DNA of 64,000 nt, from NCBI RefSeq assembly GCF_000341085.1, contig NZ_ANBA01000003.1:152479-216478 (forward strand). The letters run 5' to 3'. Both the position numbers and the translations under genes were made by a program. Below, piece by piece: positions 7,519 to 15,578 of the stretch. Every line of letters begins with the position of its first letter. Position 1 is the stretch's first letter. The notes beneath the pieces were generated by a model. It had not been told where the DNA came from. It saw only the letters and a program-made list of their open reading frames with translations, and made no database searches. Origin of the DNA: Nocardiopsis ganjiahuensis DSM 45031. GTDB taxonomy: Bacteria; Actinomycetota; Actinomycetes; Streptosporangiales; Streptosporangiaceae.

Positions 7519-8853
7519 TCACCAAGGCATCCCGAGGAGTTCGACCCGGCCCGGGACGCGGGCGGGCGGGACCACGGCGAGGGCGTCGGCCACGGCGGCG
7601 GCCCGCAGGTCGGCGGAGCCGCTGGAGGGCAGCTCCACCGCGAGGTCGCGGCTGACCCGCACCGGGACCAGGCGGGTGTCGGTGGCGTGCGGCCGGGTCT
7701 CCCCCACCAGCCGGACACGCCTTCCGGTGTGCGCCGGGTCGCGCCGGCCGGCCCGGCCGCTGAGCACGGGAACGAGCAGGGTGAGGGCGGCGGCGAGGGC
7801 GGCGCCGGGGTTGCCGGGCAGCCCCACCACGACGGTGCCCGAGGGCAGGACCGCGAGGATCTGCGGGTGACCGGGGCGGCAGGCCGCCCCGTCGACCACG
7901 AACCGCGCGCCGAGGCCGGTCAGCGCCGTGCGCAGGTGGTCGGCCGGTCCGGCCGAGGAGGAACCGCACACGGCGACGATGTCGGTGTCCGCGGCCGTGG
8001 CCAGCGCCTCCTCCAGGTCGGAGGCGCGGTCCGGCACCTGGACTCCGGCCGGGGCGCCCGGGGCCCGGGGGACGCAGTGCCCGCCGGCCCAGGCGACCAG
8101 CCCCGGGAGCATCGGGCCGATGGCGTCGCGGACCGCGCCGGGGCGGGGGACGCCCTCGTGCACGACCTCGTCCCCGGTGACCAGGACGCGGACCCGGGGC
8201 CGGAGCACCGGCACGGTGTCCCGGCCCAGGCCGGCGGCCAGTCCCAGGAGTACGGGGGTCACGGGGCTCCCGGCGTGCGCGGCCACCGTCCCGGCGGCGG
8301 TGGTCTCGCCCCGGCGCCGGATGTGCCTGCCCGGCTCGGCCTCTCCGCTCAGGAGCCCCGTGCCCCCCGGTTCGCGCGCCTCACCCGGACCCTCGATGGC
8401 CCTCGGGTCTCCGGCGGCTCCCACACCTCCGGGGCACAGGGCGGCGCGCTCGTAGGGGAGGACGGCGGTGGTGCCCTCTGGCGCGACGGCACCCGTGGCT
8501 ATCTCCACCGCCTCTCCCCCGTTCAGGCGGACGACGGGTCCGCGGTGTCCGGCGAGTGATCGTCCGAGGACGGTCCAGGGCCCCTCACCGCAGACGGCGT
8601 ATCCGTCCATGGCGGCGCTGTCCAGGACAGGGACGTCGATGGCGGAGACGAGGTCGGCGCCGAGGGTGGCGCCCCGGGCGTCGGCGAGGGGGACCTCCTC
8701 GACCGGCGCACCGCCTTCGGCGCCGACCTCCCGTGCCAGTTCCCGCGCGCGGGGCCAGGGTGTGTGTGCGTGGGCGCGGCCCCTCGGGCGGGGGCTCGGT
8801 CGGTCGTGGACACGAAGAAGCGGAGAAGTTTCCGAAGCACCCGAGTCGGGCAT
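7519..8853 (-). CDS. moeA: Molybdopterin molybdotransferase MoeA
   Basis: A 444-residue cytosolic enzyme that inserts molybdate into adenylylated molybdopterin. SAIDVPVLDSAAMDGYAV is the strongly conserved MoeA N-terminal motif. The MoCF-binding core follows (VLVTGDEVVHEGVPRPGAVR, VCGSSSAGPADHLRTAL, VVVGLPGNPGAALAA), then the C-terminal beta domain. I chose the ATG at 8853, with AGAAGGA directly upstream; a longer ORF to 8940 would run through the GntR operator and lacks MoeA-like sequence. It is divergent from the PanE-like gene, sharing a perfect GntR palindrome. Presence of a dedicated moeA in the island fits the molybdenum formate dehydrogenase encoded nearby. An insertion rich in Gly/Glu/Pro sits near residues 160-190. 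Confidence 0.9.
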   Translation of the reverse strand: MPDSGASETSPLLRVHDRPSPRPRGRAHAHTPWPRARELAREVGAEGGAPVEEVPLADARGATLGADLVSAIDVPVLDSAAMDGYAVCGEGPWTVLGRSLAGHRGPVVRLNGGEAVEIATGAVAPEGTTAVLPYERAALCPGGVGAAGDPRAIEGPGEAREPGGTGLLSGEAEPGRHIRRRGETTAAGTVAAHAGSPVTPVLLGLAAGLGRDTVPVLRPRVRVLVTGDEVVHEGVPRPGAVRDAIGPMLPGLVAWAGGHCVPRAPGAPAGVQVPDRASDLEEALATAADTDIVAVCGSSSAGPADHLRTALTGLGARFVVDGAACRPGHPQILAVLPSGTVVVGLPGNPGAALAAALTLLVPVLSGRAGRRDPAHTGRRVRLVGETRPHATDTRLVPVRVSRDLAVELPSSGSADLRAAAVADALAVVPPARVPGRVELLGMPW

Positions 8854-8895
8854 TCCTTCTCTCCCTACCGAGGTGAGGGGACGGTTGTCATGGAG

Positions 8896-8913
8896 CATAC
8901 TGTATACAGTATG
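8896..8913. promoter_or_regulatory. Predicted GntR operator (perfect palindrome), moeA/panE divergent promoter
   Basis: CATACTGTATACAGTATG is a perfect 18-bp palindrome between the divergent moeA and PanE-like genes, 19 bases before the latter's start. It is the best copy of a motif repeated in degenerate form at 7481, 10272, 12469, 18761, 18829 and 20441. Confidence 0.8.
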
Positions 8914-8932
8914 GAAAATGGAAGGAGTTCCC

Positions 8933-9916
8933 ATGCGCATCGCCGTTCTCGGCGCCGGAGCGATCGGCGCCTACGCGGGCGCCGCACTGCACCGCGGCGG
9001 AGCCGACGTCCATCTCATAGCCCGCAACGAACACCTTCGAGCCCTGCGTGAACAGGGCGTCCGGGTGCTCAGCCCCCGCGGCGACTTCACCGCGCACCCC
9101 CACGCCACGGACGACCCCGCCGAGGTCGGCCCCGTGGACGCCGTCCTGCTCGGCCTCAAGGCCCAGCACTACGCCGAGTGCGGGCCGCTGCTGCGCCCGC
9201 TCCTCGGACCCCACACCGCCGTGGTCGCCGCACAGAACGGCATCCCGTGGTGGTACTTCCACGGAGTCGAGGGCCCGCTCGCGAACAGGAGGATCGAGAG
9301 CGTGGACCCGGGCGGCGCGGTCAGCCGGACCATCCCGGTCGAGCGCGCGGTGGGCTGCGTGGTCTACGCGGCGACCGAGATCGTCGAGCCGGGGGTGGTC
9401 CGGCACATCGAGGGCACCCGGTTCTCCATCGGCGAGCCGGACCGCTCCGACTCCCAGCGCTGCCGCGACCTGTCCGCCGCGATGACGGCGGGCGGGCTCA
9501 AGTGCCCGGTCGAACCCGACCTCCGCGTGGACATCTGGGTGAAGCTGATGGGCAACATCGTCTTCAACCCGCTCAGCGCGCTCACCCGGTCGACCATGGC
9601 GCAGATCTGCCGCCACCGCTCGACCCGGGACATGGCCCGCACCATGATGAACGAGACCCTGGACGTGGCCGCCCGGCTGGGCGTCCACCCGGACATCTCC
9701 GTCGAACGCAGGCTCGCGGGCGCGGAGCGGACCGGTGACCACCGGACCTCCACCCTGCACGACCTGGAACGGGGCCGACCCATGGAGCTGGACGTGATCC
9801 TGTCCGCCGTGGTCGAGCTGGCCGACCTCACCGGGGCTCCCGCGCCCACCCTCCGCGCGGTCGACGCCGTGGCCGGACTCCTGAACCAGCGGGTCTCCGA
9901 ACCCGTATTGGCCTAG
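8933..9916 (+). CDS. PanE/ApbA-like 2-oxo-acid reductase, candidate oxalyl-CoA reductase
   Basis: A 327-residue NAD(P)H-dependent reductase. The N-terminal Rossmann motif is VLGAGAIGAYAGAALHRGG. QNGIPWW and the catalytic-lysine region (VDIWVKLMGNIVFNPLSAL) with a C-terminal helical domain (STLHDLERGRPMELDVILSA) follow the ketopantoate-reductase family. The ATG at 8933 has GAAGGAG 6 bases upstream. Biosynthetic PanE makes pantoate, but this gene is divergent from moeA across a perfect GntR operator inside an oxalate island. In Methylobacterium extorquens a PanE paralogue (PanE2) reduces oxalyl-CoA to glyoxylate, and the same role is my preferred inference here. The stop TAG is shared with the CTAG flank of the mobile element that follows. 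Confidence 0.85.
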   Translation: MRIAVLGAGAIGAYAGAALHRGGADVHLIARNEHLRALREQGVRVLSPRGDFTAHPHATDDPAEVGPVDAVLLGLKAQHYAECGPLLRPLLGPHTAVVAAQNGIPWWYFHGVEGPLANRRIESVDPGGAVSRTIPVERAVGCVVYAATEIVEPGVVRHIEGTRFSIGEPDRSDSQRCRDLSAAMTAGGLKCPVEPDLRVDIWVKLMGNIVFNPLSALTRSTMAQICRHRSTRDMARTMMNETLDVAARLGVHPDISVERRLAGAERTGDHRTSTLHDLERGRPMELDVILSAVVELADLTGAPAPTLRAVDAVAGLLNQRVSEPVLA

Positions 9917-10099
9917 GGCCTGTTTTTCTGGATGCTTTCGCTCGTGTCGGCGGAGCCGGCATCGAGCGAGCGGCCGTCCAGGCAATCTCTCGCAAGACGA
10001 TGAGCGAGAGTCAGCCCGGGTTTGGCTGTCCGAGCGATATCGGCGCAGCGAGAGGCAGCCTGGTGGTCGCGAGCGCGGAATGATCCAAAAAACAGGACC
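9916..10099. mobile_element. Miniature inverted-repeat element (MITE), about 184 bp
   Basis: The left end GGGCCTGTTTTTCTGGAT and the right end, read inward, GGTCCTGTTTTTTGGATC are imperfect terminal inverted repeats. Both ends are flanked by CTAG (9913-9916 and 10099-10102), compatible with duplication of TA or CTAG on insertion. There is no transposase ORF; the interior carries several GC-rich partial inverted repeats around GCGAGAG and GAGCGAGC motifs. A MITE mobilised by an IS5- or IS630-like transposase elsewhere in the genome is likely. It sits between the PanE-like gene and the formate dehydrogenase promoter. Confidence 0.72.
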
Positions 10100-10322
10100 T
10101 AGCTCCCACCCCGAGCTCCTCGCCCCTCCGGCCCCGGGCCCCCTGCCCGACCGGCCACCCGCTGATCCGTGCATCCGCAGACCAGCGGGCGCACGGATCA
10201 GCGCACCCCTTGATCGGTGCACCCGTCGAACTGTGCGCCCGTTGAACTATGGGCCCATTGATCTGGCCCCTAACATTGCATACAGTATTCCCTTCAAGGC
10301 CACGAACTCCAAGCGAGGCCAC
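10100..10322 (+). promoter_or_regulatory. Formate dehydrogenase upstream region with GntR half-palindrome
   Basis: After the MITE, about 170 bases carry no credible gene. Degenerate repeats of CGTGCAYCCGYTGAHC-like words (ATCCGTGCATCCGC, ATCGGTGCACCCGT, CTGTGCGCCCGTTGA) occur at 10160-10250. ATACAGTAT at 10280-10288 is a strong half of the GntR palindrome, 35 bases before the fdhA start. Confidence 0.5.
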
Positions 10323-12299
10323 ATGCGTCGTTCCGAAGACTTCTCCACCTCCTACGACCGACTCACCCGACCCCTGGTCCGCGAACACGGCGAGCTGCGC
10401 CCGGCCACCTGGGAGGAGGCCCTGGACCGCGCCGCCGCCGGGTTCCGGCAGGGCGTCGACCGCCACGGGCCCAACTCCTTCGGCATGCTCTCCTGCGCCA
10501 GGGCCACCAACGAGATGAACTTCGTCGCACAGAAGTTCGCCCGTGTCGTGGTCGGCACCAACAACGTCGACTCCTGCAACCGCACCTGCCACGCGCCCAG
10601 CGTCGCCGGCCTGGCCGCCGCCTTCGGTTCCGGCGGCGGCACCTCCTCCTACTCGGAGGTCGAGGACACCGACCTCATCGTGATCTGGGGCGGCAACCCG
10701 CGCTTCGCCCACCCGATCTTCTTCCAGCACGTACTCAAGGGGGTGCGCAACGGGGCGAAGCTCTTCGTCGTGGACCCCCGGCGCACACCCACCGCCGAGT
10801 GGGCCGACCGCTGGTTCGGCCTCAACGTGGGCACGGACATCCCGCTGGCGCACGCCGTCGGCCGGGAGATCCTGCACGCCGGCCTGGCCAACGAGTCCTT
10901 CGTCGAGCGCGCCACCAGCGGCTTCGACGAGTACCGGGCCCTGGTCGAACCGTGGACGCTCGCCGCCGCCGAGGCCGAGACCGGCGTGCCGGCCGAGGCC
11001 ATCCGCGAACTCGCCCACACCTACGCCCGAGCCGAACGGGCCCAGCTGTGCTGGACCCTCGGCATCACCGAACACCACAACGCCACCGACAACGTGCGCT
11101 CGCTGATCAACCTGTCCCTGCTGACCGGGCACGTCGGGCGGCACGGCTCCGGACTCAACCCGCTGCGCGGCCAGAACAACGTGCAGGGCGGCGGCGACAT
11201 GGGCGCCATCCCCGACCGGCTGGCCGGGTTCCAGGACATCCTGGACGCCGAGGTCCGGGCCTCGTTCGAGCGGGTCTGGGGACGCGAGATCCAGGACCGC
11301 AAGGGCCTGAACCTGACCCAGATGTTCGAGGCCATGGAGGAGGGCGAGCTCAAGACCCTCTACGTCATCGGCGAGAACCCCGTGCAGTCCGAGCCCGAGA
11401 CGCACAAGACCACCGCCCGCCTGCGGGCTCTGGACCACCTGGTGGTCCAGGACATCTTCCTCACCCGGACCGCCGAGCTCGCCGACGTCGTGCTCCCGGC
11501 GAGCGCCGCCTGGTGCGAGTCGGACGGCACCTTCACCAACAGCGAGCGGCGGGTCCAACTGGTCCGCAAGGCCCTGGAACCCCCGGAGGGCGCCAGGGAC
11601 GACATCGAGATCATGTGCGCGATCGCGACCCGGCTCGGACACGAGTGGGAGCGCCCGGCCGCGGAGGAGATCTGGGACGAGGTGCGCTCCCTGTCCCCCA
11701 TGCACCGGGGCATGAGCTACGCGCGCCTGGCCGAGCTGGACGGCATCCAGTGGCCCTGCTACTCGGAGGACAGCCTGGAGCCGAGCTACCTGCACTCCCG
11801 GCTGTGGTCGAAGGATCCGGAGGAGCGGGGCGCGCCCGCGCCGTTCGGGATCGTCGGCCACTCGCCGCCGGTGGACCTGCTGGACGAGGACTTCCCGTTC
11901 CGGCTCACCACCGGACGCCGCCTGGACGACTACAACACCGGTGTGCAGACCGGCGGTTTCTCCTCGCCGCTGCGGCGGGGCGAACTGCTGGACCTGTCCC
12001 CCGAGGACGCCGCCAAGCTCGGGATCGAGGACGGGGAGACGGTCCGGGTGACCTCGCGCCGCGGCTCGGTCCTGGTCCCGGCCTCGATCACCGAGTCCAT
12101 GCGGCCTGGACTGGTGTTCATGACCTTCCACTTCCCGCACCAGGTCGACACCCAGCTGCTGACCATCGACGCCACCGACCCCATCGCCGGAACCGCCGAG
12201 TACAAGGCGGCCGCGGTACAGATCGAACGCATCGGGCCCCGACCCGGACAGCAGGCCCCGAGCGAACGCAGGGACGCCCCCGACGAGGCGCTCCGCTAG
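10323..12299 (+). CDS. fdhA: Formate dehydrogenase catalytic subunit lacking its N-terminal [4Fe-4S] domain
   Basis: A 658-residue molybdopterin oxidoreductase that oxidises formate to CO2. It is colinear with E. coli FdhF from the segment after the [4Fe-4S] domain to the end. VGTNNVDSCNRTCHAPSVAG is the active site: Cys89-His90 stand where FdhF has Sec140-His141, so this is a cysteine-type enzyme. GRHGSGLNPLRGQNNVQGGG and the C-terminal molybdopterin dinucleotide domain (FRLTTGRRLDDYNTG, PITGTAEYKA-like end) are intact. The expected N-terminal CxxCxxxC domain is absent and is found instead at the C-terminus of the gene at 14552-15493. The ATG at 10323 begins exactly at the domain boundary; longer frames run into promoter and MITE sequence. 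Confidence 0.9.
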   Translation: MRRSEDFSTSYDRLTRPLVREHGELRPATWEEALDRAAAGFRQGVDRHGPNSFGMLSCARATNEMNFVAQKFARVVVGTNNVDSCNRTCHAPSVAGLAAAFGSGGGTSSYSEVEDTDLIVIWGGNPRFAHPIFFQHVLKGVRNGAKLFVVDPRRTPTAEWADRWFGLNVGTDIPLAHAVGREILHAGLANESFVERATSGFDEYRALVEPWTLAAAEAETGVPAEAIRELAHTYARAERAQLCWTLGITEHHNATDNVRSLINLSLLTGHVGRHGSGLNPLRGQNNVQGGGDMGAIPDRLAGFQDILDAEVRASFERVWGREIQDRKGLNLTQMFEAMEEGELKTLYVIGENPVQSEPETHKTTARLRALDHLVVQDIFLTRTAELADVVLPASAAWCESDGTFTNSERRVQLVRKALEPPEGARDDIEIMCAIATRLGHEWERPAAEEIWDEVRSLSPMHRGMSYARLAELDGIQWPCYSEDSLEPSYLHSRLWSKDPEERGAPAPFGIVGHSPPVDLLDEDFPFRLTTGRRLDDYNTGVQTGGFSSPLRRGELLDLSPEDAAKLGIEDGETVRVTSRRGSVLVPASITESMRPGLVFMTFHFPHQVDTQLLTIDATDPIAGTAEYKAAAVQIERIGPRPGQQAPSERRDAPDEALR

Positions 12300-12306
12300 T
12301 CGGTCT

Positions 12307-12389
12307 CGGCCGCGCCGGCCGGCGCGGCCGAGGCCGGAAGGCAGAAGGGTGGACCGTCTCTCCAGCCCCCTGGTTACGACGGTCCACCC
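12307..12389 (+). terminator. Two consecutive hairpins after fdhA
   Basis: A perfect 24-base palindrome (CGGCCGCGCCGG at 12307-12318 with its mirror to 12330) is followed by a 12-bp stem GGGTGGACCGTC (12347-12358) pairing with 12378-12389. Neither has a long U-tract, as is usual in actinomycetes. They probably end or attenuate the fdhA transcript before the next promoter. Confidence 0.55.
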
Positions 12390-12468
12390 CGGCCTGCCCG
12401 GAAGGACACCTTCCCCGCCGAATCCCATCGGCAACGAGGGTTGTCAATCCGCACCACTCATCCTACTG

Positions 12469-12486
12469 TCTCCTGTATACAGAATC
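12469..12486. promoter_or_regulatory. Predicted GntR operator before the diaphorase gene
   Basis: TCTCCTGTATACAGAATC retains the CTGTATACAG core of the island palindrome and lies 38 bases before the GTG of the NuoEF-like gene. This suggests the diaphorase, iron-sulfur and fdhD genes have their own regulated promoter. Confidence 0.6.
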
Positions 12487-12524
12487 CTGTGATCTGTCTT
12501 ACACACGATTGAGGTGATCCGGGC

Positions 12525-14555
12525 GTGGACCTGCGACTTCTGGACGAGGTAGCCACCGCCGCCGAACGCGATGCCGTCGACTCACTTCTGGGAGCGCCCG
12601 AATCCGGCTGGGACGGCGGGACCCGCCAGGACTCCGACCTGCGCTACGCCAGGGGCGGCCACGCCGCACGCGACCAGCGCGACCTGCTCCTGCCCGCGCT
12701 GCACGCGGTCAACGACCGGGTGGGCTGGATCAGCCGCGGGGCGCTCAACCACATCTGTCGCAGGCTCACCGTTCCACCGGCCGAGGCCTACGCCGTCGCC
12801 TCCTTCTACGCGATGTTCGCCCTGCACGAGCGCCCCGAGCGGGTCGTGCACCTGTGCACCGACATCGCCTGCGCGGCGGCCGGTTCGGGCCGCCTGCGCG
12901 ACCGCCTGGCCGAGCGGCTGGGCCCGCCCGGCACCCACCCCGACGACGCCGCCGCCACCTGGCACGAGAGCCCGTGCCTGGGCATGTGCGAACGCGCCCC
13001 CGCCGCGCTCGCCCTCCAGGCCGGGGCTCCGGCCCGGTACGCGGTGTCGGCCCCCGCCACCCCCGAGGACCTCGACGCCCTCGCCGACGGCCCGCCCCGG
13101 CAGAACGGTTCAGCGAACGGGTCGGCCCCCGTCGGCGCCACCGCGGACAGCTCCACGAACGGCCACGGCGCCGCGGGCGCCGCCTTCCCCACCACCTTCC
13201 ACCCGGCCCCCCTCTCCGGGCTCTCCCCCGAACCCGAACCCGTGGCCGCCGTCCCCGACGCGGGCTCCCCCGACCACGTCCTCCTGCGCCGGATCGGCCG
13301 CGTGGACCCGCTCAGCCTGGACGACTACCGCTCCGCGGGCGGCTACGCGGCGCTGCGCGAGGCCCTGCGACTCGGCCCCGCCGGAGTGATCCGGGAGGTC
13401 ACCGACTCCGGCCTGGTCGGCCGGGGCGGGGCGGCCTTCCCCACCGGCCGCAAGTGGAACGCCACCGCTCAGCAGCCGGACACCCCGCACTACCTGGTGT
13501 GCAACGCCGACGAGAGCGAACCCGGCACCTTCAAGGACCGCGTCCTCATGGAGGGCGACCCGTTCTCCGTGGTCGAGGCCATGACCGTCGCCGGATACGC
13601 GATCGGCGCCCGCACCGGCTACCTCTACATCCGGGGCGAGTACCCGCGCGCCCTGAGGCACCTGGAGAACGCGCTCTCCCTCGCCCGGGAGCGGGGGCTG
13701 CTCGGCACCGACATCATGGGATCCGGTTTCTCCTTCGACATCGAGATCCGGCGCGGCGCGGGCGCCTACATCTGCGGCGAGGAGACCGCGATCTTCGGCT
13801 CCATCGAGGGCCAGCGCGGTGAGCCCCGCACCAAACCGCCCTTCCCCGTGGAGAAGGGGCTGTTCGGCAAGCCGACCGCGGTGAACAACGTGGAGACCCT
13901 GGTCAACGTGCTCCCCGTGCTGCTGATGGGCGGCCCGGCGTACGCCGCCGTGGGCACGGAGACCTCCACCGGCCCCAAACTGTTCTGCCTGTCCGGCGGG
14001 GTGCGCCGTCCCGGCCTGTACGAACTGCCCTTCGGGGCCACCCTGGGCGACCTGATCGAGGCCGCGGGCGGGCTGCCCGAGGGCCGTTCGATCAGGGGCG
14101 TGCTCCTGGGCGGGGCGGCCGGCGCCTTCGTCCGGGGCGACGAGCTGGACATCCCGCTGACCTTCGAGGGCGCGCGGGCCGCCGGGACCTCGCTGGGCTC
14201 GGGTGTGGTGCTGGTCCTGGACGACACGGCCGACCTGGGCGCGACCCTGGCACGCGTGGCCGCCTTCTTCCGCGACGAGTCCTGCGGCCAGTGCGTGCCC
14301 TGCCGGGTCGGCACGGTCCGCCAGGAGGAGTCCCTGCTGCGGCTGCGCGCCGGAGCCTCGCCCGCCGAGGAGGTCCCCCTGCTGCGGGAGGTCGGACAGG
14401 CCATGCGGGACGCCTCGATCTGCGGCCTGGGCCAGACCGCCTGGAACGCCGTGGAGTCGGCGATCGACCGGCTCGGCCTCTACTCCGAAGAGGACCCCGA
14501 CACCCCCGCAACCCCAGCCCCGGGCGACCGGGCTGCGACCGAGGAGGCCCGATGA
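12525..14555 (+). CDS. NuoE-NuoF fusion, NAD-linked diaphorase subunit of formate dehydrogenase
   Basis: A 676-residue fusion starting at GTG 12525 after GAGGTG. Residues 20-175 are a NuoE/thioredoxin-like [2Fe-2S] domain with ligands in LCTDIACAAAG and CLGMCERAP. A Gly/Ser/Asn/Ala-rich linker (about 180-235) joins a NuoF domain: FMN site GRGGAAFPTGRKWN, NADH site GAGAYICGEETAI, an SLBB segment, and the [4Fe-4S] motif CGQCVPCRVGT with a later Cys in SICGLGQ. It passes electrons from the formate dehydrogenase iron-sulfur chain to NAD+. The stop overlaps the next gene (ATGA). Fused NuoEF-type subunits occur in FdsBG-like and HoxEF-like enzymes; here the partners are formate dehydrogenase subunits. 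Confidence 0.92.
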   Translation: MDLRLLDEVATAAERDAVDSLLGAPESGWDGGTRQDSDLRYARGGHAARDQRDLLLPALHAVNDRVGWISRGALNHICRRLTVPPAEAYAVASFYAMFALHERPERVVHLCTDIACAAAGSGRLRDRLAERLGPPGTHPDDAAATWHESPCLGMCERAPAALALQAGAPARYAVSAPATPEDLDALADGPPRQNGSANGSAPVGATADSSTNGHGAAGAAFPTTFHPAPLSGLSPEPEPVAAVPDAGSPDHVLLRRIGRVDPLSLDDYRSAGGYAALREALRLGPAGVIREVTDSGLVGRGGAAFPTGRKWNATAQQPDTPHYLVCNADESEPGTFKDRVLMEGDPFSVVEAMTVAGYAIGARTGYLYIRGEYPRALRHLENALSLARERGLLGTDIMGSGFSFDIEIRRGAGAYICGEETAIFGSIEGQRGEPRTKPPFPVEKGLFGKPTAVNNVETLVNVLPVLLMGGPAYAAVGTETSTGPKLFCLSGGVRRPGLYELPFGATLGDLIEAAGGLPEGRSIRGVLLGGAAGAFVRGDELDIPLTFEGARAAGTSLGSGVVLVLDDTADLGATLARVAAFFRDESCGQCVPCRVGTVRQEESLLRLRAGASPAEEVPLLREVGQAMRDASICGLGQTAWNAVESAIDRLGLYSEEDPDTPATPAPGDRAATEEAR

Positions 14556-15493
14556 CCACCCCCGTACTCCTGCCCACCCCCCGACGGCTGATCGACGCGA
14601 CCATCGACGGCGAGACCGTCCGCGTGCCGGAGGGCACCACCGTCCTGGAGGCCTGCGAATCGGTCGGGACGGAAGTGCCCACCCTCTGCTACGGCGACAC
14701 GCTCACCCCCCGCAACGCCTGCCGCGTGTGCGTGGTGGAGGTGGAGGGCGCTCGCACGCTCGCCCCGGCCTGCTCCCGCAAGCTGGAGGCGGGTATGAGC
14801 GTGGCCACCGACTCCGAGCGGGTGCGGCACAGCCGCAAGATGGTCCTGGAGCTGCTGGGCTCCTCGGTGGACCTGTCCACCACCCCGAAGGTGCCCGAGT
14901 GGATGGAGCGCTACGAGGCCGAGCCGGAGCGCTTCGGGCCGCGGGCCGAGCCCGCCGCGCTGGGGGTGCGCGACGCCCGGCGGGCGGGTGAGCACGAGCC
15001 CGGCGACGGTGCGGTGGCGGAGACGGTCGAGCAGCCCGCCAAGGTGGACAACGACCTCTACGTGCGCGACTACTCGAAGTGCATCATGTGTTACAAGTGC
15101 GTGGACGCCTGCGGCGACCAGTGGCAGAACTCGTTCGCGATCGGGGTGGCCGGGCGCGGGTTCGACGCCCGCATCTCCACCGAGCACGACGTGGAGCTCC
15201 CCGACTCCGCCTGTGTGTACTGCGGGAACTGCATCGAGGTCTGCCCGACCGGGGCGCTGTCGTTCGCCACCGAGTTCGACATGCGCAAGGCGGGCACCTG
15301 GGACGAGGAGAAGCAGACCGAGACGACCACGGTGTGCACCTACTGCGGGGTCGGGTGCAACGTCACCCTGCACGTGCAGGAGAACGAGATCGTCAAGGTA
15401 TCGTCACCGCACGACAACCCGGTGACGCACGGGAACCTGTGCATCAAGGGCAGGTTCGGCTTCCAGCACGTGCAGCGGCGCGGCGGCGGCTGA
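14552..15493 (+). CDS. Formate dehydrogenase iron-sulfur subunit carrying the displaced FdhA N-terminal domain
   Basis: A 313-residue protein translationally coupled to the NuoEF fusion. Domains in order: a [2Fe-2S] ferredoxin domain (CYGDTLTPRNACRVC, then APACSRK), a spacer, two [4Fe-4S] motifs (CIMCYKCVDAC and CVYCGNCIEVCP), and at residues about 263-310 the mononuclear Mo-enzyme cluster domain CTYCGVGCNVTLHV ending NLCIKGRFGFQHV. That last domain normally opens FdhA and is missing from the FdhA protein encoded upstream. The His-Cys cluster motif typical of NuoG/FdsA N-termini is not visible. The protein probably sits between NuoEF and FdhA and completes the active subunit in trans. Nothing suggests a frameshift within this gene. 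Confidence 0.88.
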   Translation: MTTPVLLPTPRRLIDATIDGETVRVPEGTTVLEACESVGTEVPTLCYGDTLTPRNACRVCVVEVEGARTLAPACSRKLEAGMSVATDSERVRHSRKMVLELLGSSVDLSTTPKVPEWMERYEAEPERFGPRAEPAALGVRDARRAGEHEPGDGAVAETVEQPAKVDNDLYVRDYSKCIMCYKCVDACGDQWQNSFAIGVAGRGFDARISTEHDVELPDSACVYCGNCIEVCPTGALSFATEFDMRKAGTWDEEKQTETTTVCTYCGVGCNVTLHVQENEIVKVSSPHDNPVTHGNLCIKGRFGFQHVQRRGGG

Positions 15494-15505
15494 TCGGCCG
15501 CCCCA

Positions 15506-15540
15506 CCCCCTCGACACCGGGTGTCGGGGGGAGTAGACCA
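15506..15540 (+). promoter_or_regulatory. Hairpin overlapping a Shine-Dalgarno before fdhD
   Basis: CGACAC (15512-15517) pairs with GTGTCG (15521-15526) and flanking CCCCC pairs with GGGGG. The 3' arm contains the GGGGGAG that would be the ribosome-binding site of an alternative fdhD ATG at 15540. It may be a weak terminator or a translational brake. Confidence 0.4.
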
Positions 15541-15578
15541 TGAGAAGCAGTAGGACACCGGAAAGGTGGTGGTGCGGG

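Noticed and set aside
10011..12434. An 807-codon minus-strand frame opposite fdhA
   Set aside because: No family motif and codon bias is that of a shadow; fdhA on the plus strand has a complete molybdopterin enzyme signature.
15540..15578. ATG 15540 as the fdhD start
   Set aside because: It has a better Shine-Dalgarno, but the added 13 residues are not family-like, and the homologous start MGRVTVRE is at 15579. Kept as an alternative only.
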